A stretch of DNA of 16,468 nucleotides. Origin: an uncultured Clostridia bacterium (GTDB lineage Bacteria > Bacillota > Clostridia > Christensenellales > Aristaeellaceae). Under the pieces are notes generated by a model. The model ran no database searches and was not told the DNA's origin. It worked only from the letters and a program-made list of their open reading frames with translations. The stretch covers positions 1-16,468 of the forward strand of contig CALNAU010000007.1 of assembly GCA_937874275.1 (NCBI GenBank), read 5' to 3'. The position numbers and the translations under genes were made by a program. Of this stretch, positions 6,113 through 13,931 are shown in pieces (position 1 is the stretch's first letter; each line of letters starts with the position of its first letter).

Positions 6113-9100
6113 GCTTTTCCTCCTGTAGTCTTTTGACCAGTAACCGCATTTCTTCCAGAGCCAGATGGTATGTGATATCCGCGCCCGGCAGCAACGGGGC
6201 ATCTTCCTTTATAAGCACATTGCCCGGCGCTGTATCATCATATACGCCATCACAACGCAGAGACATCAGTACAATACTTGCGTCTTTGAATGTGCGCGCA
6301 ATCGGAATGGGATGGTCATATTTCAATTGATTCCGTCTCGCCTCTACATCCTTCTCTGTAAGACCATCAAGCGAGCGAAAGAAACGAACGGATGGTTTCA
6401 GGACTTCGCTTCTGCTGTCATATAGGGTATTGGATAAGGTTAGTGTACCGTCATGGATATGCAGGGAGACCTCTCCAATGATATGCATGCCATTGGCAAT
6501 GATCGGGTATCGCTGCACCCCTTCGCGTGTCAGGTCAACCGGGGTTAGCATGTACCATTTGTCGCTCTGCCCGGGCAACAATTCGCGCAGGGGCAAACCA
6601 AAGGAGCAAAAGCTGACCGCAAATCTGCTCTTCTGCAGGGTAAAGCTGCGCCGCTGCAGCATCACGCCACATCGGCGGCAAAGCTTGACCTGCTCCCCCG
6701 CCTCAAACAGTTTGGCGGCCTTGCTCACGGTCCATTTTGCGGCCCGGTGCTTCAGCGGCTTTGTTTCTCTGGTCTGGCGCTCCACGCCGCAATGCTTGCA
6801 TACCCTCTCCTGCACACCGGGCACATCGCATGCCGCAGGTGTCGTTGTAGTCCAGCGGCCAAAGACATGCTTCCGTATTGGGATGATACCTTCCTGTCGA
6901 TCACCACAACGGCGGCAGTAGCGCTCCCGCGCGCCCTCTTCAAAGCAAGTAGCAGGGGTAACAATCTGCCAGGCCGCGTAATAATGAGCTCGCGCCGTGA
7001 CAGATCTGCTTTCAGTATATTCGCTGCATAGGATGCAAGTTTTTGTTTGCAGACCACCTTGGGCACAATCTGCATAGACAGCCGTCGCCCAGCGTCCCAT
7101 ACGGTGCTGCAATATGGGCAGTTCTCGCTCCAATTGATATCCGCACAGGCGACAAATTCGAACATTCAGCCCGGATGTCGAGCAACTGGCTTCCTGCAGC
7201 ATCACAGGCGCATCATATACATGAAACAGCGCGGGGATGTCCTTCGACTCCAGATTATGGCAATCCGCGCATGTCCTGGTCTGTGTCCCCACGACATCGC
7301 ATGTGGCTGCTTGGATGGTTGTCCAGCCACCATACCGATGCGCGAGGCGCGTTATTCCTTCCTGTTGGATGCCCTGACATAACTCGCATTGATGCTGCCT
7401 TAGCCCGGCATGTTCGCAGCTTGCCAGAGAAATAGTTTCCCATGGTTTCCACCGATGTGAGCGCGCAGGGAGGGCGCGGCTTTGCATATACCCACATTCT
7501 ATACAACTGCGCGCCTCTTTTCCTTCATGTTCACAGGTCGCGGTGACAACGCCTTCCCAGCCCCCATACATATGAGCGGAAGGTACAACGGCTTCGCGCA
7601 GCATGTCTCCGCAGTGCAAACAGGTTTGCGTGCGTTCTCCCTGTTGGCTGCATGTTTCCTCTGCTGTTATCACCCACGCGCCATACTGGTGCCAGCGCCT
7701 GGGGATTGTTCGCATAAACTCCTGCCCGCATTGAAGGCAGGAAGCCGCTTCCTGGCCCACTTGTGTACATGTTGGCTCCGAAGTTGTCTGATAATCCCCC
7801 AGTTTATGGGTACCGGGCGGAATCCGCTGTATCTGAGAGAAGGGACATTCCGTGCATACGCGTGTTCGCGTCCGCTCCAACTCGCAGGAGACGAATTCAT
7901 CCTCTACCCAACCACCGTAAGCATGCGGCTCCTCTCGCACGATTTCTGTCAGACGTTTGCCACAATCTATACATGTTTGAACCACCAGCCCCCGAGATGT
8001 GCATGTTGGCTCCACTTCGATAACCCTCGCGCCATAGTGATGCCAATCCAACTGAAGCAGTTGTGTTTCTTCGATATCACAAAAGTTGCATACCCTAACC
8101 TTGATTCCCTGTACCGTACAAGTGGAATCCGAAAGATATACCCAATCATCCCATTGATGGTCGCCCGCTTCCGTATTTCTTGTTTCTAATGCTTCACATA
8201 GTGGATCCGTGCAGTGCCGCGCTACTTCTCCGCCTTGCACGCAGCTATAACCCGATGGCGCTAACCAGTCTCCATAGATATGGCGCAGTTTAGGGAGTGT
8301 TTCCGAGTATGCTGCCTTTTTGCATAGCTGACACAAATACGTGCGTGTGCCCTCTTGGTAACAGGTTGCCTCCCTCGTTAACTGCGCAGAGCCATAAAGA
8401 TGCGTGTTGCTGAGCGGAACAGTTTCCCGCCATTCCTCAAAACACCGTTGACATGAGCGTTCCTTCAAACCCGTTGTTACACAGGTGGCGAACTTCGTTT
8501 CCAGCCACATTGTGTAATCATGACCCAGCGCTTCGATGGGAATTTCATGAATATAATCACAGTTAAGACAACGCTTTACCTCCGAACCCGGCTCATTGCA
8601 TGTTGGCGATGTCACAATGGGGGCATCATATGCATGAGGCTTTGCCTCAATTTTTTCTGATTGCGTTTCTCCACAATTCGCGCATATTCGCCTTCTAACA
8701 CGCTCATCCGTGCATACCCCTGGCGACATCACCCAATCGCCGAAAGCGTGCCCTGTTGACTGTATTCTGGTCTCCTCAAACGCACCACAATCCTGGCAAG
8801 TCCGCAACTGTATGCCATCCGTCGTGCAAGTTAGGATAGAAACCTCCTCCCACGCCGAATAGGCATGGGACAACCTATCAGAATAAACTGTATTCTCCAT
8901 TTCGCAAGCAGCACATGCGTACCGTTCCCATCCACCGGCTCGGCAGGTAGCCGCAACCGTTTCCAGCGCTTCACCATAGTCATGACCGGTGGCGGGAATA
9001 AACTCCGTGTCCTCCTCACCGCCTATGGAACAGAAACGGATACGCACACCGCCCTCTGTGCAGGTCGGGCTTGGATTATACGCCCACTCGCTATATTCGT

Positions 9101-10016
9101 GGGGTATGATTGGTATTTCAGCTGTGTCCAGCATCTGGCTGCAGTTGGCACATGTAAGATGCTTCACACCAGCCGCCTGACAAGTTGCGGATATTATCGT
9201 TACCCATTCGCCATTAACATGGGGCTGCAGCGGGATGGTCTCCTCTTGTGTTTCACCACCAACCACACATACGCGTTGTTGCCGCCCTTCGCTTGCGCAG
9301 GTTGCTTCCTGCACAATGTCCCATTCACCATAGGCATGAGCCTTAACTGGCAGAACCTCTGCTTGCCCTGCACCATTGCAAATACTGCAAACCTGTACTT
9401 TGCTTCCCTCACTGGTACAGGTTGCCGGTGTCTCTATCCACTGGTCGTACTGATGCCCCGGCGAATGGATAGTCACCTGTCTTTCTTCATTGCAACCCTG
9501 GCATCGCTGAAGCATGACCCCGTCTGTAGTGCAGGTTGCTACAGTCAATGGGGTTACATCGACAAAATCATGTTGATGGCTGGAGGGAGTTTGAACGCTA
9601 CTTGATAATGAAAATGCTGCGTCTGAGTTGTCTTGAAACACAACAATTGCCTGGGTAATGGTAAAGCGTTGTGCCTCATGAACCCCGGCATCTACCGAGC
9701 ATTCCAGACTAAAACTCGGACCCGGGAATGGCGTCGCAGACGAAAAAACAATCTGCGAATACACCGATGAGTGCGCCCCGGCGCTTGATTTGCTTATAGA
9801 CAAATGTGCCGACTTGGTATATACAAGCTTAAGCATGTACATGGGTTGATCGCTTGTTACGGACACATGGATGCGTAAGGGGGCACCCGGTTGGTATTCA
9901 GCGGTCACGCCGGAAAGGCTGACGGACACAGAAACGCCAGACCCATTTGCAGCTATTGGCGCAAATGAGCCCAGTATTAACATGAAGGATACGATAATTA
10001 ACAGGAGTTTTCTCAC
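6105..10016 (-). CDS. Secreted 25-repeat Cys/His protein, function unknown
   Basis: This is a 1303-residue predicted exported protein. Residues 1-23 are a signal peptide (MRKLLLII, a hydrophobic core, then PIAA). Residues 25-146 look like a beta-sandwich (VSLSGVTAEYQPGAPLRIHV), perhaps cohesin- or Ig-like. Residues 147-1129 consist of 25 end-to-end repeats of 38-41 residues with the pattern H-x-Y-G-x-W...TC-x9-C-x2-C...IP...H. Residues 1130-1303 form a C-terminal domain I do not recognise. There is no LPxTG motif, terminal membrane segment or S-layer domain. Similar short repeats occur in many clostridial surface proteins with no known function. Three Cys plus His per repeat suggests metal binding or disulfides; this is inference. 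The start is GTG at 10016 with GGGAGG (10021-10026) 4 bases upstream. A TATAAT on the minus strand at 10043-10038 could be its own -10, without a good -35. The end overlaps pgmB by 8 bases. Confidence 0.85.
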   Translation of the reverse strand: MRKLLLIIVSFMLILGSFAPIAANGSGVSVSVSLSGVTAEYQPGAPLRIHVSVTSDQPMYMLKLVYTKSAHLSISKSSAGAHSSVYSQIVFSSATPFPGPSFSLECSVDAGVHEAQRFTITQAIVVFQDNSDAAFSLSSSVQTPSSHQHDFVDVTPLTVATCTTDGVMLQRCQGCNEERQVTIHSPGHQYDQWIETPATCTSEGSKVQVCSICNGAGQAEVLPVKAHAYGEWDIVQEATCASEGRQQRVCVVGGETQEETIPLQPHVNGEWVTIISATCQAAGVKHLTCANCSQMLDTAEIPIIPHEYSEWAYNPSPTCTEGGVRIRFCSIGGEEDTEFIPATGHDYGEALETVAATCRAGGWERYACAACEMENTVYSDRLSHAYSAWEEVSILTCTTDGIQLRTCQDCGAFEETRIQSTGHAFGDWVMSPGVCTDERVRRRICANCGETQSEKIEAKPHAYDAPIVTSPTCNEPGSEVKRCLNCDYIHEIPIEALGHDYTMWLETKFATCVTTGLKERSCQRCFEEWRETVPLSNTHLYGSAQLTREATCYQEGTRTYLCQLCKKAAYSETLPKLRHIYGDWLAPSGYSCVQGGEVARHCTDPLCEALETRNTEAGDHQWDDWVYLSDSTCTVQGIKVRVCNFCDIEETQLLQLDWHHYGARVIEVEPTCTSRGLVVQTCIDCGKRLTEIVREEPHAYGGWVEDEFVSCELERTRTRVCTECPFSQIQRIPPGTHKLGDYQTTSEPTCTQVGQEAASCLQCGQEFMRTIPRRWHQYGAWVITAEETCSQQGERTQTCLHCGDMLREAVVPSAHMYGGWEGVVTATCEHEGKEARSCIECGYMQSRALPARSHRWKPWETISLASCEHAGLRQHQCELCQGIQQEGITRLAHRYGGWTTIQAATCDVVGTQTRTCADCHNLESKDIPALFHVYDAPVMLQEASCSTSGLNVRICRLCGYQLERELPILQHRMGRWATAVYADCAQGGLQTKTCILCSEYTESRSVTARAHYYAAWQIVTPATCFEEGARERYCRRCGDRQEGIIPIRKHVFGRWTTTTPAACDVPGVQERVCKHCGVERQTRETKPLKHRAAKWTVSKAAKLFEAGEQVKLCRRCGVMLQRRSFTLQKSRFAVSFCSFGLPLRELLPGQSDKWYMLTPVDLTREGVQRYPIIANGMHIIGEVSLHIHDGTLTLSNTLYDSRSEVLKPSVRFFRSLDGLTEKDVEARRNQLKYDHPIPIARTFKDASIVLMSLRCDGVYDDTAPGNVLIKEDAPLLPGADITYHLALEEMRLLVKRLQEEKHD
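6630..9578 (-). repeat. Array of 25 diverged 38-41 residue coding repeats
   Basis: These are protein-level repeats inside the large secreted protein. Units 13-21 are all exactly 39 residues; the others are 38 to 41. The C-x9-C-x2-C spacing holds in nearly all units. Exceptions are units 3 and 5 (second Cys of the pair replaced by Gly: CVVG, CSIG), unit 12 (CTDPLC, spacing 4) and unit 25 (first Cys missing). The DNA of the units is clearly diverged, with no near-identical neighbours, so the array is old rather than recently expanded. Confidence 0.9.
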
Positions 10017-10059
10017 GACGCCTCCCGATGATATCTAATTATATATCAGTCAGAACCGG

Positions 10060-10692
10060 TTATTTGGTGCCGAACAACCGATCCCCCGCATCCCCTAATC
10101 CGGGCAGGATATAGCCGTGATCGTTCAGCCGTTCATCCATGGCCGCCACGAATATATCCACATCGGGATGGTCTTTTCTGATTCTCTCCACTCCTTCAGG
10201 AGCAGCGATAAGATTGACCAGTTTGATGTTGTTACAGCCGCGCATTTTGAGGAAGCTGATGGCAGCAGAAGCGCTTCCACCCGTTGCCAGCATGGGGTCA
10301 AGCACCAGAAGCAACCGATGCTCGGAATCGGCGGGCAGTTTGCAATAATATTCGACCGGCTGGAGGGTATCCGGGTCACGATACAGCCCAATATGCCCTA
10401 TCTTCGCATTGGGCACCAGGCTCATGATGCCATTCACCATACCCAGGCCGGCGCGCAAAATGGGCACAACGCCAATGGGGATACCGGACAAGGTGCGCGT
10501 TCTCATCAGGGTCAGAGGGGTCTCCACCTCGGTGACTTCTGTGGGCAGGTCTCGTGTAACCTCGTACACCATCAGCATGGAGATTTCATCCAGCAACTCC
10601 CGGAACTCCTTGGTTCCGGTATTTTTGTCACGCATGATGCTCAATTTGTGCTGAATCAGGGGATGATTGAGAACATGTACCTTGTCGTTCAT
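10060..10692 (-). CDS. upp: Uracil phosphoribosyltransferase
   Basis: Upp converts uracil and PRPP to UMP in pyrimidine salvage in the cytoplasm. The 210-residue protein matches the family end to end: VLNHPLIQHKL at the N-terminus, the PRPP-binding loop LDPMLATGGSA (131-141), and the uracil-binding C-terminus GYILPGLGDAGDRLFGTK (193-210). The ATG at 10692 is chosen because MNDKVHVLNHPLIQHKL aligns with the usual Upp start. An in-frame GTG two codons upstream (10698) is possible, and the ribosome binding site is weak for both (a GA-rich GAGAGAGTGAAG). A TATAAT promoter lies about 57 bases upstream. The next gene, the repeat protein, starts 43 bases after the stop, and I see no terminator between them. 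Confidence 0.97.
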   Translation of the reverse strand: MNDKVHVLNHPLIQHKLSIMRDKNTGTKEFRELLDEISMLMVYEVTRDLPTEVTEVETPLTLMRTRTLSGIPIGVVPILRAGLGMVNGIMSLVPNAKIGHIGLYRDPDTLQPVEYYCKLPADSEHRLLLVLDPMLATGGSASAAISFLKMRGCNNIKLVNLIAAPEGVERIRKDHPDVDIFVAAMDERLNDHGYILPGLGDAGDRLFGTK

Positions 10693-10748
10693 CTTCACTC
10701 TCTCACTTTCTCTATGCTCATGGTGTATGCCAAATGTAAACCCTGTGA

Positions 10749-10777
10749 ATTATACAGGCACAAGGCGCTGTGTGCAA
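10749..10777 (-). promoter_or_regulatory. Promoter of upp
   Basis: On the minus strand, TTGCAC (10777-10772), a 17-base spacer and a perfect TATAAT (10754-10749) lie in the recN-upp gap. An inverted repeat, GGCGCT (10764-10769) and AGCGCC (10777-10782), overlaps the -35 end. It has no T-tract, so it is not an obvious recN terminator. Confidence 0.55.
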
Positions 10778-10785
10778 GCGCCGGG

Positions 10786-12492
10786 CTACGTGGTTGCCTG
10801 CCTGTAATCCGCGGCTTCCTGCAGCATGTGCTGCGCGTGTGTAAGGCTGGTTGCGCTGTCCTTGCTGTAGCCGCTGATAATCCGGGATACCTCTTTTACC
10901 CGATTATCCTGTGCTAACTGGCGTACAGCGGTGATGGTTCTGCCCGCTTGCTCGCCTTTCTCCACCAGGAAATGTGTCGATGCCATGGCCGCTATCTGCT
11001 GTAGATGCGTTACGCACAATACCTGACGGTACCGGGCGATGGACCACAATTTCTGTGCCACCACCTGCGCGGTTCTGCCTGATATACCTGTGTCTATTTC
11101 ATCAAATATCATGGTGGGAATCACGTTATGCTCCGCCGCGATGGACTTGAGCGCCAACATCAGTCGCGACACCTCGCCGCCTGAAGCGATTTTTGTCAAG
11201 GGTTTGGCTTCCTCTCCACGGTTGGGGGCCAACAGCATGGTGATTTGATCCATCCCTTCCGAGGATGCCTCCCCTTTGATTGCCTCTACCTGCACAACGA
11301 ATGCCGTGCCGGCCATGTTCAGCTCGCCCAGTTCCTGCTCCATGCGCTCAGACAATGCAGCAGCCAGCCGACGCCGGGATGCGGACAGCTGTTTTGCCGC
11401 TGCCTCATATGCCACGGTCGATTTGTCCAGGTCAGATTGTAAACGAATCAGCACGTCGTCCAGCGACTCAAGTTGCGAAAGCTCTTCCTGTATACGATGC
11501 AGTTCCGCTGGCAGTTCATCTGCGGGCATACCGTACTTCCGGCTCAATCGTTTTAGCTTGTCCAGCCGTTCCGCTGCCTGTTGCAGGGCACCTTCATCTG
11601 CCTCCAACGCTTCCATGGCTGCGCGCAACTCCAGGCCAATGTCCTCCACTTCATAAAACATGGATTCAATCCGTGCGCGTAAAGCCTCATATGCATCATC
11701 CAGGGCGGAGATATCTGCCATGGCTGTCTTGGCATTGCGCAACAATGCCAAAGCCGCGCCATCATCATGTGGGGCATCATACACTGCGCCATAGGCATTC
11801 TGAAGCGCCCGGCTGATTCTATCGGCGTTTCGCAGTTGGTCCAGCTTGCGTTTGAGGTTGTCCTCTTCCCCGGCTTCCGGCTTTACATCCGTGATGTCCT
11901 TGCGCCGGATTTCGAGCAGCTGCTGCCGCTCTTGCCGCTGCGCCTGCTGCCGCTGCGCCTGCTGATACCCCCGTCGCGCGCTCGCAAATGCTTCATATGC
12001 CTCACAAACTTGCCGGAGTAACCGCTGATGTTCATCATCACCGAAGTCATCTAAAAAGCGTAAATGGTTACGCTCGTCCAGCAGGGACTGATGCTCATGT
12101 TGACCGTGAATATCCAGCAAGCGGGAGGAGATATCCTTCAGCATCGAAACGTTGACCGCGATGCCATTGATGCGGCAAACGCTGCGGCCGGACTGGCTCA
12201 GCTCCCGCGACAGCGTCACCAGACCGTCCTCCGCCTCCATTTGGGCATCCGCCAAAAAAACAAGGGCACTTTGATTTTCTTGTACATCAAAAACGCCCTC
12301 AACATAGGCCTTCGCGCTGCCCGCGCGAATCATATCCCTGTCAGCACGACCCCCAAGCAAAAAGCCCACGGCATCCACAATGATGGATTTACCAGCACCG
12401 GTCTCGCCTGTCATCACGTTTAACCCGTCCTGAAACGTGAGTTCCAACTCGTCCACCAGCGCTACGCTGCGGATAATCAGCTGTTTGAGCAT
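10786..12492 (-). CDS. recN: DNA repair protein RecN
   Basis: RecN is an SMC-like ATPase that gathers DNA ends in double-strand break repair. The 568-residue length is normal. It has an N-terminal half ATPase with Walker A GETGAGKS (29-36), a long central coiled-coil region (roughly 150-380, rich in Glu, Gln, Arg, Leu and Ala, with QQAQRQQAQRQERQQL), and a C-terminal half with the signature ASGGEVSR (about 435) and Walker B FDEIDTGI (about 463). The start is an ATG with only a weak ribosome binding site upstream, 21 bases after the argR stop. It is the last gene of the nadK-argR-recN cluster, an order well known in Clostridia. Confidence 0.97.
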   Translation of the reverse strand: MLKQLIIRSVALVDELELTFQDGLNVMTGETGAGKSIIVDAVGFLLGGRADRDMIRAGSAKAYVEGVFDVQENQSALVFLADAQMEAEDGLVTLSRELSQSGRSVCRINGIAVNVSMLKDISSRLLDIHGQHEHQSLLDERNHLRFLDDFGDDEHQRLLRQVCEAYEAFASARRGYQQAQRQQAQRQERQQLLEIRRKDITDVKPEAGEEDNLKRKLDQLRNADRISRALQNAYGAVYDAPHDDGAALALLRNAKTAMADISALDDAYEALRARIESMFYEVEDIGLELRAAMEALEADEGALQQAAERLDKLKRLSRKYGMPADELPAELHRIQEELSQLESLDDVLIRLQSDLDKSTVAYEAAAKQLSASRRRLAAALSERMEQELGELNMAGTAFVVQVEAIKGEASSEGMDQITMLLAPNRGEEAKPLTKIASGGEVSRLMLALKSIAAEHNVIPTMIFDEIDTGISGRTAQVVAQKLWSIARYRQVLCVTHLQQIAAMASTHFLVEKGEQAGRTITAVRQLAQDNRVKEVSRIISGYSKDSATSLTHAQHMLQEAADYRQATT

Positions 12493-12513
12493 GTTGTGTC
12501 CGCCGACCGCCTC

Positions 12514-12963
12514 TTACTTGATAATATCGTGAAATTTCTCAACAATCATGGGCGCATCCTCTTCACTGCGCACAACCACCATGATGGTGTTATCGCCCGA
12601 CAGCGTGCCCAAGATTTCCGGCCAGCGCATGCTGTCGATGGCCTCGCCGGCTACATTGGCACTGCCAGCCAGCGTCTTGATGACAACGATGTTGCCGGAA
12701 TAGTTGATGGAAATCACCGAGTCCACAAACATACGCACAAAGCGCTCTGAGATACCATGCTCTGCCTGATCCGCCGTGGCATACTTGTAGCCGCCGGCCG
12801 GAGAAAGCACCTTAAGCAGACGCAGCTCCTTAATATCACGGGAAACGGTCGCCTGCGTAACGGCAAAGCCCCTTTCCTTGAGCTTGGCTGCGAGCTCCTC
12901 CTGGGTTTTCATGTCAAACTGTTCCACCAGGCTTAGAATGGCTGTCTGTCGGGCACTTTTCAT
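12514..12963 (-). CDS. argR: Arginine repressor ArgR
   Basis: ArgR (AhrC) is a hexameric, arginine-responsive DNA-binding regulator of arginine biosynthesis and catabolism. The 149-residue protein has the N-terminal winged helix (1-65) with recognition helix segment TVSRDIKEL (39-47), then the C-terminal oligomerisation and arginine-binding domain with GTLSGDNTI (119-127). That loop has Asp-Asn where many family members have Asp-Asp. A strong ribosome binding site, AGGAGGG, precedes the ATG. The gene lies 22 bases after nadK and 21 bases before recN, so it is cotranscribed. An ARG-box-like inverted repeat upstream of nadK (13883-13905) could make the operon self-regulated, which is inference. 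Confidence 0.96.
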   Translation of the reverse strand: MKSARQTAILSLVEQFDMKTQEELAAKLKERGFAVTQATVSRDIKELRLLKVLSPAGGYKYATADQAEHGISERFVRMFVDSVISINYSGNIVVIKTLAGSANVAGEAIDSMRWPEILGTLSGDNTIMVVVRSEEDAPMIVEKFHDIIK

Positions 12964-12985
12964 GTTGCTCCCTCCTGCTCTTCTT

Positions 12986-13834
12986 CTATTTGCCGCTCCA
13001 TTCCGCCTGTTTCAGTCGCAGGCGGGTAAAAAAGTGCTGCGGTTCAAATCGGATGAATTGGGCGCTGTAGGTCGCCCGTTGCACATAGACCTCTGTGATG
13101 CCTTGCATCTCGATGATGTGCTGCCCATCAAAGATAACCTGCTGCGTTCGCCCCGGCAAGGACTCACATCGCAGCCTGATTCGAACTTCCTCATCAAAGA
13201 CGATGGGCAGTTGCTGTGCTTTGTGCGTACAAATGGGCAGCATGATGATGTTGCGCAACCCCGGATGAAGCACCGGCCCTCCGGCTGACAAACAGTACCC
13301 GGTCGATCCGGTCGCGGTGCATACGATGATACCGTCCCCATGCGTGGCGTATACCAATTCGTCATTGGCATACGCATCGACCGATATGCTCGATGGATTG
13401 CCGCCCCGGCATAACACCACATCATTCATGACCAGGAAGGTTTCATCAACCCCCTGTACACGCGCGCTGAGCATGTTGCGCTTTTCCAGTGTATACTGCC
13501 GGCTGCGCAGGCGCTCTATCGCCTGCGCGATATCCGTCCTATCCGTTTCCAACAGGAAGCCTACCCGGCCCATGTTGATGCCCAGCACGGGGATATTCAT
13601 TCGGGCAGCTGTCGGCAATGTACGCAACAGGGTGCCATCACCGCCAAAGGATATGATAGCCTTTGTATTGTCATGCGACAGCTGGTTTAGGTCTCCGTCA
13701 TCGCCCAAATGCAGTATATCATGCAGCCAACGATCCAGTACAACCCGCTCGCCCGCATCCAATAGCAGCTCCGCTACCTCCTGGGCAGCGCGGATTGTCT
13801 CTGGTTTCTGGGGATTGGCAAATAAAAAATACAC
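12986..13834 (-). CDS. nadK: NAD kinase
   Basis: NadK phosphorylates NAD to NADP with ATP or polyphosphate in the cytoplasm. The 282-residue protein contains the GGDGT motif (64-68), NMGRVGFLLE, and the conserved ATGSTGYCLSAGGP segment preceded by THGDG. The start is set at GTG 13834: GGGAGG (13841-13846) lies 6 bases upstream, and YFLFANPQKPE is the usual NadK N-terminus. The in-frame ATG codons at 13870 and 13906 lack ribosome binding sites and would add a non-conserved extension. It is the first gene of a tight unit with argR and recN. A gap of about 97 bases to the upstream VanW gene leaves room for a promoter. Confidence 0.95.
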   Translation of the reverse strand: MYFLFANPQKPETIRAAQEVAELLLDAGERVVLDRWLHDILHLGDDGDLNQLSHDNTKAIISFGGDGTLLRTLPTAARMNIPVLGINMGRVGFLLETDRTDIAQAIERLRSRQYTLEKRNMLSARVQGVDETFLVMNDVVLCRGGNPSSISVDAYANDELVYATHGDGIIVCTATGSTGYCLSAGGPVLHPGLRNIIMLPICTHKAQQLPIVFDEEVRIRLRCESLPGRTQQVIFDGQHIIEMQGITEVYVQRATYSAQFIRFEPQHFFTRLRLKQAEWSGK

Positions 13835-13882
13835 GCCTTTCCTCCCAGCTTTCGTTTCATTGGAATACATAATACCACAATT

Positions 13883-13905
13883 TGCATGAAATTTCCATTC
13901 ATGCA
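13883..13905. promoter_or_regulatory. Inverted repeat upstream of nadK-argR-recN, ARG-box-like
   Basis: TGCATGAA (13883-13890) and TTCATGCA (13898-13905) form a perfect 8-bp inverted repeat with a 7-base AT-rich spacer. The TGAAT...TTCA core resembles the ARG box half-site pattern (TGAAT/ATTCA), though the spacing is off by about one base. It lies about 50-70 bases before the nadK start, where an operator or promoter would be expected. No clean promoter was found beside it: a TTGACA at about 13918-13913 lacks a good -10. Confidence 0.4.
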
Positions 13906-13931
13906 TGACGATATGTCAAAATTATGGCAGG

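Noticed and set aside
6630..9578. Regular spacing of about 117 bases considered as a CRISPR array or DNA satellite
   Set aside because: The units are not identical at DNA level and are in-frame protein repeats.
7482..9605. Long plus-strand frames (235 and 246 residues) antisense to the repeat protein
   Set aside because: They are shadows of the repetitive coding strand. The minus-strand reading has a signal peptide, regular repeats and conserved Cys spacing.
13835..13906. Upstream ATG starts for NAD kinase (13870, 13906)
   Set aside because: No ribosome binding site precedes them and the extra residues are not conserved in the family. GTG at 13834 has GGGAGG at ideal spacing.
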